A DNA stretch of 5,160 nucleotides from Methanomassiliicoccus sp. UBA6. GTDB lineage: Archaea > Thermoplasmatota > Thermoplasmata > Methanomassiliicoccales > Methanomassiliicoccaceae. Below are positions 1 through 4,300 of the stretch, one piece after another. Position 1 is the stretch's first letter. The number at the start of each line of letters is the position of its first letter. The translations under genes were made by a program, and so were the position numbers. The stretch lies in NCBI GenBank assembly GCA_002508545.1, contig DAVH01000051.1, positions 72,673 through 77,832 on the forward strand. Direction: 5' to 3'. The notes under the pieces are model-generated. The model had not been told where the DNA came from. It did no database searches and saw only the letters and a program-made list of their open reading frames with translations.

Positions 1-766
1 GGGGAACCAGCTCCCCTATATCGCTCACCACCAGGTCGGCGCCGTGGGCCGCCAGGTCTCCGCGGCGGCCGCGGTCGACCCCCACCACCAGGCCGAACCC
101 CCCGGCCCGGCCGGCCTCCACCCCGGCGATGGCGTCCTCGATCACCGCGGCCCGCTCCGGCGGCACCCCTAGGCGCCTGGCGGCCTCCAGGAACAGGTCC
201 GGCGCCGGGTTCCCCTTCAGTCCCAGGGACGCCAGGTCGTTGCCGTCGACCACCGCGCCGAACGCCGCGTGGAGGCCCGCCAGCTCCAGCACCTTCCGGG
301 CATTGCGGCTGGCGGAGACCAGGGCAAGGCGGACGCCCCTGGACGCCCAGGACTGGACCACCCGGGACACCGAGGGGTACGGCTCCACCCCCCGGGCGGT
401 GATGTCCTCGATGAACCGCCGGTTCTTCCGGTTGCCGAGGCCGTGCACCGTCTCTTTGTCCGGGCCATCGTCGACGCTGCCCTCGGGCAGGGTGATGTCA
501 CGGGACGCGAGGAAGTCGCGCACGCCGTCGTACCGGGGCTTGCCGTCGACGTACCGAATGTAGTCATCATTGGTGAACGGCTCGTGCCTCTCGCCGTAGC
601 GCTCCTCCCGCCCCAGGAGGTACTCGTCGAAGACCTCCTTCCACGCCGCGGCGTGCAGCCGGGCGGTGTCGGTGACCACGCCGTCGAGGTCCATGATGAT
701 CGCGTCGACCTCTCTGAGGTCCGCCGGGGGACGGGCCCGGGGCCGCGGTCCAGTCATCTCCTTCAT
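1..766 (-). CDS. HAD-superfamily hydrolase, beta-phosphoglucomutase-like (Rv3400 type), 3' end cut by window edge
   Basis: The reverse-strand reading gives about 255 residues without a stop and leaves the window near the expected C-terminus. Numbered from the ATG at 766, the haloacid dehalogenase motifs are all present. Motif I is DLDGVVTDT, with nucleophile Asp26 and acid/base Asp28. Motif II is Ser151 in ALVSAS, motif III is Lys184 in LKGNPAPD, and motif IV is Glu210-Asp211 in VIEDAIAGVEAG. The cap region holds YVDGKPRYDGVRDFL and HGLGNRKN, as I recall them in the mycobacterial Rv3400 / beta-phosphoglucomutase family. Such enzymes are cytoplasmic, Mg-dependent sugar-phosphate mutases or phosphatases, often acting after a family 65 disaccharide phosphorylase; no such partner is visible here. 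The start is uncertain. ATGs at 775, 766 and 757 are in frame; 766 is chosen because its ATGA overlaps the stop of a possible upstream small frame, while the AAGGAG just before 757 is too close to serve that start. Family call is firm, substrate unknown. Confidence 0.9.
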   Translation of the reverse strand, partial: MKEMTGPRPRARPPADLREVDAIIMDLDGVVTDTARLHAAAWKEVFDEYLLGREERYGERHEPFTNDDYIRYVDGKPRYDGVRDFLASRDITLPEGSVDDGPDKETVHGLGNRKNRRFIEDITARGVEPYPSVSRVVQSWASRGVRLALVSASRNARKVLELAGLHAAFGAVVDGNDLASLGLKGNPAPDLFLEAARRLGVPPERAAVIEDAIAGVEAGRAGGFGLVVGVDRGRRGDLAAHGADLVVSDIGELVP

Positions 767-865
767 GCCCTGCATGCACTGGACTTCTCTAGCCGTTCCC
801 TCATGAACCTTTCCATCGCGCCTCGTGCCACGAGCTCGGCCGCTGACAGAACGGCCGCCTCGCAA

Positions 866-876
866 ATTACTAAATA
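866..876 (-). promoter_or_regulatory. candidate TATA box for the HAD hydrolase gene
   Basis: The minus strand reads TATTTAGTAAT inside otherwise GC-rich DNA, the only AT-rich stretch upstream of the hydrolase gene. An archaeal start site about 25 bases downstream would leave a leader of roughly 75 bases before the ATG at 766. The same stretch read on the plus strand (ACTAAATA) could equally serve a rightward transcript, so direction is not settled. Confidence 0.3.
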
Positions 877-1094
877 CGCCCGCATGAGAAGAGGCGCGAG
901 GTGAACGACCATGGATCTGCGCAGAACCGCGGACGGACGGGCCGCCATCGCTGCCCCTGTCACGCCATCTTGCCGGAAGAGCTTGAAGCATCCAGGGCCG
1001 CGCTGCCACGGAGGCACCGGCCTCCTTTCCCCGCGCCGATAGCCGACGCGGCGGGCATTTTGCGAGGAAACGCGGCAAGAAGATGAGAACGAAC

Positions 1095-1100
1095 AGGAGG
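1095..1100 (+). promoter_or_regulatory. Shine-Dalgarno sequence of the 55-residue membrane protein gene
   Basis: AGGAGG lies seven bases before the ATG at 1108, a textbook match and spacing for the 16S rRNA tail. It is the main reason to accept this very short frame as a real gene and to place its start at 1108 rather than at the ATG at 1083, which is in another frame. Confidence 0.75.
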
Positions 1101-1107
1101 AAGGTTG

Positions 1108-1275
1108 ATGAAAAGAAAAAAGGAACTCGATGCGGTCGAGCTCGGAAGCTTGATCGGAATTCAGGAAGAGATGCTGGAGGAGCACAGGCGGCTGCGGTAC
1201 CTTACCGCGTGGCTGCTGGCCCTGACGGTGTCCCTTCTCGGGCTGTCCGTCGTGACGGTGGCCGTCGGGCTGTGA
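1108..1275 (+). CDS. small single-pass membrane protein, 55 residues, unknown function
   Basis: The frame runs from ATG at 1108 to TGA at 1273-1275. The N-terminus is strongly basic (MKRKKELD). Residues about 9-31 form a charged, probably helical segment (GIQEEMLEEHRRLRYL), and residues about 33-55 are one continuous hydrophobic helix (LLALTVSLLGLSVVTVAVGL) ending at the stop. Under the positive-inside rule the N-terminal part should face the cytoplasm with the protein tail-anchored in the membrane. There is no signal-peptide cleavage site and no cysteine. Start codon, Shine-Dalgarno and ordered composition all argue for a real gene. It lies 85 bases upstream of the large exported protein gene in the same direction, but a TATA-like box lies between them, so co-transcription is uncertain. 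I do not recognise a family; a regulator or subunit of a membrane complex is only a guess. Confidence 0.7.
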   Translation: MKRKKELDAVELGSLIGIQEEMLEEHRRLRYLTAWLLALTVSLLGLSVVTVAVGL

Positions 1276-1319
1276 GCATCCCTGCCACCTTTCCGCGGCA
1301 GGCGATGCGATCCCCGTCG

Positions 1320-1330
1320 CATTTATTCTT
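1320..1330 (+). promoter_or_regulatory. candidate TATA box for the exported transglutaminase-like protein
   Basis: CATTTATTCTT is an AT-rich island in GC-rich DNA, centred about 36 bases before the ATG at 1361. An archaeal start site some 25 bases downstream would fall near 1350, giving a leader of about ten bases. No Shine-Dalgarno sequence precedes the ATG, which fits a short-leader transcript. Confidence 0.45.
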
Positions 1331-1360
1331 CTTTCCGCCCATCAGCATCCGATACTTGGG

Positions 1361-2779
1361 ATGAACGGCAACAACGCGGCGTTCTGGGCGGTCATCGCGG
1401 CCATGCTGCTGGTCGGGGCGTTCCTCAGCTACCTCGTCCTGGTGTACCCGGACCCCGGCCGGGACCGGGACGGGGACGGGTTCCCTGACACGCGGGACGC
1501 GTTCCCCGACGATCCCCTGGAGTGGCTGGACTCGGACGGCGACGGCGTCGGCGACAGCTCTGACCGCGTACCGCCGGAGGACGCTGACGGGGACCTGTAT
1601 CCCGACAACGAGGACGCGTTCCCCGACGACCCCAAGGAATGGCAGGACGCCGACCGCAACGGGATAGGCGACAACGCCGAGCTCTGGCCGGCGGACACCG
1701 ACGGCGACGGGTTCGGGGACGTCATCGACCTCTTTCCCTCGGATGACATGGGCATCTACCTCAACGTCACCGAGATCGGGGTGGGCGACGAGACCGACTA
1801 CCTGGACGAGCTCGCCGAGGTGTACTTCGAGCTTCGGGCGAACGGCGAGGACGAGGGCCGGCTGGACAGCATGGGCGAGGCGTGGAGCTGCGCCGTCGGT
1901 TCGAAGCTCGCGGTCAGCGAGTCCTACCGCTTCAACGTCGACGACAACCGGCGGTACACCGCCTTCGAGATCACGATGGTCGACGATGACCTGGTCAGCA
2001 ACGACGTCATGGACCTGGACGGCACGTCTCGCGCCGGGCGCACGCTGAGCGTCACCTTCGACATCGTCAGCGGGACCTGGAGGGGGAACGACGCGAACGG
2101 GACCGCGGACGGCTCGCTGGACGGCACCGCCTCCACGGACGATGATGACGGATCGGTACGCTTCGGCCTCGAGGCGGCGGCGATCGACGAGAACCGCACC
2201 TACCGGTGGTCGTTCCAGGGAACGCTGTACTCGATGGACGCGGTGGTGCCGCCGAGGGCGTACGCCGAGTACGGGCGGATGGACGTGCCGCGGAGCTACT
2301 ACTTCGGATACAGCGACGAGGACGTGCAGACCTTCGTCACCCCGGACGATCCCATCGTGGCCTCCATCGCCGGCGAGCTGAGCAACCTCTCCGCGAGCGA
2401 GGGCTTCAGCGAGGTCCAGGCGATCAACTTCGCGCTGCGGTTCTGCCAGAGCTTCGGCTACTCGTACGACAACGCCACCATGGACGCCGACGAGTACTGG
2501 CGGTTTCCAGTGGAAACGCTGTACGATGAGACGGGCGACTGCGAGGACACCTCCTTCCTGTTCGCCTCGGTGGCCGAGGCCATGGGCTACGACGCGGCGA
2601 TATTGATCCTCCCGGGCCACGCCGCCGTGGGCATCGCATCGGACCAGGGCACGGGCACGTACTTCACCGATGGAGGAGTGCGGTACTACTACTGCGAGAC
2701 CACCTCGCCGGGCTTCGAGCTGGGGGAGCTGCCGTACGGCCTCGACACCAGGGACGTGGACGTGGTGCAGGTGAGCTGA
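1361..2779 (+). CDS. membrane-anchored exported protein: calcium-loop repeats, C2-like region, transglutaminase-like domain
   Basis: The product has 472 residues. Residues 7-29 are a hydrophobic signal anchor without a lipobox cysteine, so the rest should lie outside the membrane. Residues 35-120 hold five Asp-rich loops of the DxDxDGxxD kind (starting at 35, 57, 74, 96 and 112) with AFPDDPxEW linkers, resembling thrombospondin type 3 calcium-binding repeats. Residues about 131-290 look beta-rich; phrases such as FNVDDNRRYTAFEI and VDDDLVSNDVMDLDG recall a C2-type sandwich (inference). Residues about 330-460 form a transglutaminase/papain-like domain: GDCEDTSFLF with Cys394, the LPGHAAVGI segment with His420, and YYYCETT with Glu446 as likely third residue. 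Five N-glycosylation sequons (Asn135, 246, 278, 342, 371) fit a surface protein. Peptide cleavage or crosslinking is plausible; the substrate is unknown. The acidic make-up is strong throughout. The gene precedes a convergent tnpB. Confidence 0.85.
   Translation: MNGNNAAFWAVIAAMLLVGAFLSYLVLVYPDPGRDRDGDGFPDTRDAFPDDPLEWLDSDGDGVGDSSDRVPPEDADGDLYPDNEDAFPDDPKEWQDADRNGIGDNAELWPADTDGDGFGDVIDLFPSDDMGIYLNVTEIGVGDETDYLDELAEVYFELRANGEDEGRLDSMGEAWSCAVGSKLAVSESYRFNVDDNRRYTAFEITMVDDDLVSNDVMDLDGTSRAGRTLSVTFDIVSGTWRGNDANGTADGSLDGTASTDDDDGSVRFGLEAAAIDENRTYRWSFQGTLYSMDAVVPPRAYAEYGRMDVPRSYYFGYSDEDVQTFVTPDDPIVASIAGELSNLSASEGFSEVQAINFALRFCQSFGYSYDNATMDADEYWRFPVETLYDETGDCEDTSFLFASVAEAMGYDAAILILPGHAAVGIASDQGTGTYFTDGGVRYYYCETTSPGFELGELPYGLDTRDVDVVQVS
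1460..1747 (+). repeat. coding repeats for Asp-rich calcium loops (thrombospondin type 3-like)
   Basis: Within the exported protein, residues 34-129 repeat a unit of a DxDxDGxxD loop followed by a linker of the type AFPDDPLEW or AFPDDPKEW, the last ending LFPSDD. Spacing between loops is about 16-22 residues. At DNA level GACGGCGACGG-type strings recur. The loops of DRDGDGFPD, DSDGDGVGD, DADGDLYPD and DTDGDGFGD keep the ligand aspartates; the fourth loop (DADRNGIGD) has Asn at the third ligand position, still acceptable for calcium. Confidence 0.75.
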
Positions 2780-2824
2780 GCCGGCAACCGCCATCATCCC
2801 GCCCCTGGCCGGCCGATAGGCTCA

Positions 2825-2832
2825 TTTATATA
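2825..2832 (+). promoter_or_regulatory. orphan TATA box upstream of the tnpB insertion
   Basis: TTTATATA is the strongest TATA-like sequence in the window, in a short AT-rich patch after the stop of the exported protein gene. Rightward transcription from about 2857 would meet no gene of its own, only the antisense strand of tnpB. It may be the original promoter of the zinc-ribbon gene now lying beyond the element. A 10-base palindrome (2865-2874) followed by five T residues lies just downstream and could act as a weak terminator. Confidence 0.4.
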
Positions 2833-2897
2833 CTAGCTGCGCGTAGGTCGTGCCGTATCAGATTTCTCTAGAGATTTTTGAGACAAGCAGTTGACAC

Positions 2898-2920
2898 TCC
2901 CACAATATTTGATCATGGGA
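2898..2920 (-). other. right-end subterminal hairpin of the tnpB element
   Basis: Read on the minus strand the arms are TCCCATGAT and ATTGTGGGA around a CAAAT loop: nine pairs, two of them G-T wobbles. On the plus strand those two positions become C-A mismatches, so the structure favours the tnpB-sense strand. This strand bias is expected for IS200/IS605 ends, which are recognised as single-stranded DNA hairpins and also occur in the guide RNA. The sequence GTGTCAA follows immediately. Confidence 0.6.
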
Positions 2921-2932
2921 TTCTTCGGTCGC

Positions 2933-2946
2933 CGTCGCTCACGACG
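2933..2946 (-). other. small stem-loop over the tnpB stop codon
   Basis: A perfect five-pair stem (CGTCG with CGACG) closes a four-base loop TGAG on the minus strand. The loop carries the TGA stop codon of tnpB. It is a plausible scaffold stem of the guide RNA, close upstream of the end hairpin. Confidence 0.4.
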
Positions 2947-3973
2947 TTGCCTCCTGAGGGGTATCAATGCGCCCTTTGCATGCATCTCTGTCTGCATACA
3001 ATCGACCGACGCCTTCTTCTATCGAAGGACGCAACGCGATGTTGAACGACGCGTTGGCGTCGGCGTGGTCGACGTGGCCGCAGTGCGGACACGTGAAGCC
3101 CTTGCCGTTCCTGACGCCTAAGAGACCGCATCTCGAGCACATCTGAGATGTGAACTGCGGTGCGACGTAGGCGATTGGCACCCCAAGCAGCTTGGCCTTG
3201 TACTCTATCATTCTCTGCAATTGATAGAATGACCAACTGTGCAGCGAGTAGCGGAACGACGAGGTTTGCTTGCGGTTGTTCCTGATGCCGTCCAATTGTT
3301 CCATTTTTATCCCGCACGCGTTCTGGACGGCGATGTCTACGATTTTCTTCGAAATCTTGTGGTTTATGTCCCTGACGATTCTATTCTCTCGATTCTTTAG
3401 CTCCTTGACCTCCTTGTAGCAGCCTTGCTTCTGCAGTTTCCTTCGGATGTTCTTGTACTTGTTGTGAACGTGATGGCACTGCTTGCCGAGCTTCCACACC
3501 TTGCCCGTCTCGGGGTTCCCCATGACCGCGACGTGCCCGGTGGTGTTGCGGTCCACGCCGATCCAATGATCGACCTCGCGCAACGGCGGCTCGTTTATCG
3601 TCACCGTCACGAACGCGTATTCCTCGTTCAGCTCAATCTGGTTGACCTTCTCGAACGGTGGGAGAAAGCGAGCATCCAGATTCATCTTTAGGCATGAAAC
3701 GCTGATGATTCGCGACTGCGAGTGATACCTGATGCTTTGGCCTGGAACAATCAGAACGACATTCGTGACCGCTCTGGCTTTGCGATCGCTGCCGTACTTC
3801 CTGAGGATCTGGTTGGCTATGACCGACTTAAGGCCGATGTGCTTGACGTCGGCCGAGCTCCGAGATCGATGCTCGATGGCGTACTCGGCGACCTTTCTCG
3901 CTTTTTCGAGCTCGGTGCTGAGATCTCGATCGTGTTTCACCTTGTACGTCAGGAGCATCTGGTTTGTTTTCAT
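2939..3973 (-). CDS. tnpB: TnpB, RNA-guided RuvC-type endonuclease of an IS200/IS605-family element
   Basis: The product has 344 residues, somewhat shorter than many TnpB proteins (about 350-420). The RuvC-like nuclease residues are intact: Asp141 in IGVDRNTTGHVAV, Glu225 in IKMEQLDGIR and Asp305 in HADANASFNIA. The zinc finger between RuvC II and III is complete (Cys279, Cys282, Cys295, Cys298 in MCSRCG and TCPHCG). The basic helical stretch at about 170-210 and the FTSQMCSRCG segment are typical. TnpB cuts DNA beside a short target-adjacent motif using a guide RNA from its own right end, favouring retention of the element at donor sites. The ATG at 3973 gives a normal N-terminus; no clear Shine-Dalgarno precedes it, and GTTTATATGC lies only about seven bases upstream. 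No frameshift or stop interrupts the gene, so it may be active. Confidence 0.95.
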   Translation of the reverse strand: MKTNQMLLTYKVKHDRDLSTELEKARKVAEYAIEHRSRSSADVKHIGLKSVIANQILRKYGSDRKARAVTNVVLIVPGQSIRYHSQSRIISVSCLKMNLDARFLPPFEKVNQIELNEEYAFVTVTINEPPLREVDHWIGVDRNTTGHVAVMGNPETGKVWKLGKQCHHVHNKYKNIRRKLQKQGCYKEVKELKNRENRIVRDINHKISKKIVDIAVQNACGIKMEQLDGIRNNRKQTSSFRYSLHSWSFYQLQRMIEYKAKLLGVPIAYVAPQFTSQMCSRCGLLGVRNGKGFTCPHCGHVDHADANASFNIALRPSIEEGVGRLYADRDACKGRIDTPQEATS

Positions 3974-3980
3974 AACTCAG

Positions 3981-3988
3981 CATATAAA
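3981..3988 (+). promoter_or_regulatory. candidate TATA box before the zinc-ribbon gene
   Basis: CATATAAA lies in the short gap between tnpB and the zinc-ribbon gene. A rightward start about 25 bases downstream would fall near 4010, after the GTG at 4003, which conflicts with that start unless transcription begins earlier or initiation uses the TTG at 4033. The reverse strand reads TTTATATG and could contribute to tnpB transcription, though it is very close to the tnpB ATG. Confidence 0.35.
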
Positions 3989-3997
3989 CGTCTGTTG

Positions 3998-4006
3998 GGG
4001 AGGTGA
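3998..4006 (+). promoter_or_regulatory. strong Shine-Dalgarno sequence with unclear start codon
   Basis: GGGAGGTGA matches the archaeal 16S rRNA 3' tail almost fully. It overlaps the in-frame GTG at 4003, so it cannot serve that codon. At ideal spacing it points to the GTGs at 4007 or 4013, which open a frame of only seven to nine codons ending at a TGA (4034-4036). That TGA overlaps an in-frame TTG (4033) of the zinc-ribbon gene. Confidence 0.4.
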
Positions 4007-4176
4007 GTGAAAGTGCCTATCTCATTTCGGGTTTGAATTCCAGGCCCTCTTCCTCCAAGATTGTCAAGTGCTCCGACTGCGGATGCCAGACCCAGGTACC
4101 GTTCAAGCCCACCGAGGGCAGGCCGGTCTACTGCAGGGACTGCTTCCAGAAGCACAAGCCGAAGGACAGGTACTAA
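4003..4176 (+). CDS. CxxC-x17-CxxC mini zinc-ribbon protein
   Basis: With the GTG at 4003 the product has 57 residues; with the TTG at 4033, 47. The core CSDCGCQTQVPFKPTEGRP followed by VYCRDCFQKHKPKDRY carries the zinc ligands Cys23, Cys26, Cys44 and Cys47, exactly 17 residues apart, matching the small CxxC-x17-CxxC family (TIGR04272 as I recall it) that is abundant in archaea and some bacteria. Function is unknown; the basic C-terminus and zinc ribbon suggest nucleic-acid or ribosome-associated binding (inference). Cys28 is an extra cysteine. The frame is closed upstream by a TAA at 3985-3987, and no ATG is available. The N-terminal SESAYLISGL segment is unlike what I expect for the family, so the native start may have been lost or altered by the adjacent tnpB insertion. 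The C-terminal core is certain, the start is not. Confidence 0.75.
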   Translation: MSESAYLISGLNSRPSSSKIVKCSDCGCQTQVPFKPTEGRPVYCRDCFQKHKPKDRY

Positions 4177-4186
4177 GCCCGTCCCA

Positions 4187-4199
4187 ATCTTTTATTTTT
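4187..4199 (+). terminator. T-rich transcription terminator after the zinc-ribbon gene
   Basis: Starting ten bases after the stop codon, the plus strand reads a run of T residues broken only by single bases (CTTTTATTTTT). Such T tracts in GC-rich DNA are the usual archaeal termination signal. No strong stem precedes it. Confidence 0.5.
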
Positions 4200-4226
4200 C
4201 ATCTTCATCAACTAAGCGTTCTCGCT

Positions 4227-4261
4227 GTTGTTGACCACCGGGCTCGAGCTCCGGCGGCAAC
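4227..4261. other. nested inverted repeat between terminator and TATA box
   Basis: Outer arms GTTG (4227-4230) and CAAC (4258-4261) enclose an inner stem of CCGGG (4238-4242) with TCCGG (4250-4254) around a seven-base loop. It ends just before the TATA box of the next gene, so it could be an operator or a leftover terminator stem. The arms are short and may be chance. Confidence 0.2.
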
Positions 4262-4263
4262 AA

Positions 4264-4271
4264 GATTATAT
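4264..4271 (+). promoter_or_regulatory. candidate TATA box of the polytopic membrane protein gene
   Basis: GATTATAT is the only AT-rich stretch just upstream, centred about 33 bases before the TTG at 4301. The predicted start site near 4293 gives a leader of only a few bases, which supports the TTG as a near-leaderless start. Confidence 0.45.
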
Positions 4272-4300
4272 CGCGATCTTCTGGTTCCCTGCCGAGATCC

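Larger units (their letters stand above)
776..1107. other. mostly non-coding spacer between divergent genes
   Basis: This stretch separates the leftward hydrolase gene from the rightward small membrane-protein gene. It contains the candidate TATA box at 866-876 and the Shine-Dalgarno sequence at 1095-1100. Several reading frames stay open only because the DNA is GC-rich; their products are Arg/Pro/Ala-rich without recognisable domains. The one frame with some credibility is a 40-49 residue minus-strand frame (ATG at 912 or 885, stop at 763-765), treated as a finding rather than a gene. No RNA gene or clear terminator was recognised. Confidence 0.5.
2891..3050 (-). ncRNA. predicted omega RNA (reRNA) of TnpB, overlapping the 3' end of tnpB
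   Basis: In characterised TnpB systems the guide RNA scaffold is processed from the 3' end of the tnpB transcript plus the right end, and the guide is the flanking DNA immediately after the element. Here the tail from the tnpB stop (2939-2941) to 2891 is 48 bases and holds two stem-loops, one overlapping the stop codon (2933-2946) and one at the element end (2898-2920). By this model the guide would be read from 2890 downwards for about 16-20 bases, within the spacer next to the exported protein gene. The 5' limit near 3050 is only an estimate. Confidence 0.45.
2891..4002 (-). mobile_element. IS200/IS605-superfamily element of the TnpB-only (IS1341) type
   Basis: The element consists of tnpB with a short left leader and a right tail; no tnpA transposase of the Y1 type is present, so movement would need a helper in trans. 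The DNA is clearly less GC-rich than both neighbours, with many A/T third positions, indicating transfer. The right end is placed at 2891 because the minus strand there reads GTGTCAA directly after a subterminal hairpin, as in IS608, whose right end is TCAA. The left boundary cannot be fixed: an imperfect hairpin (3974-3980 with 3992-3996, two-base bulge) lies just before tnpB and may be the left-end structure, so the edge is somewhere between about 3997 and 4030. As usual for this family no target duplication is expected. Confidence 0.7.

Noticed and set aside
269..904. Plus-strand open frame of 211 codons over the hydrolase gene
   Set aside because: Antisense shadow; the minus strand carries all haloacid dehalogenase motifs in order.
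901..1086. Plus-strand GTG frame of 61 codons, with a possible TATA box about 25-35 bases upstream
   Set aside because: The product is Arg/Pro/Ala-rich without structure or motif, and no Shine-Dalgarno is seen; the promoter-like sequence alone is not enough.
1202..2797. Long minus-strand open frame of 531 codons opposite the exported protein gene
   Set aside because: It mirrors the GC-rich third positions of the plus-strand gene; its product is Val/Arg/His-rich with no domain, whereas the plus strand encodes recognisable calcium loops and an enzyme domain.
2850..2895. Short GTG frame downstream of the orphan TATA box (15 codons)
   Set aside because: Too short, no Shine-Dalgarno, and it ends at the right boundary of the mobile element; kept only as context for the orphan promoter.
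4029..4056. tRNA-like 3' half (GGGTTTGAATTCC resembling a T arm, followed by a stretch ending TCCTCCA)
   Set aside because: The conserved C of the T loop is replaced, no matching acceptor strand, D arm or anticodon arm can be found upstream, and the region is coding for the zinc-ribbon protein.
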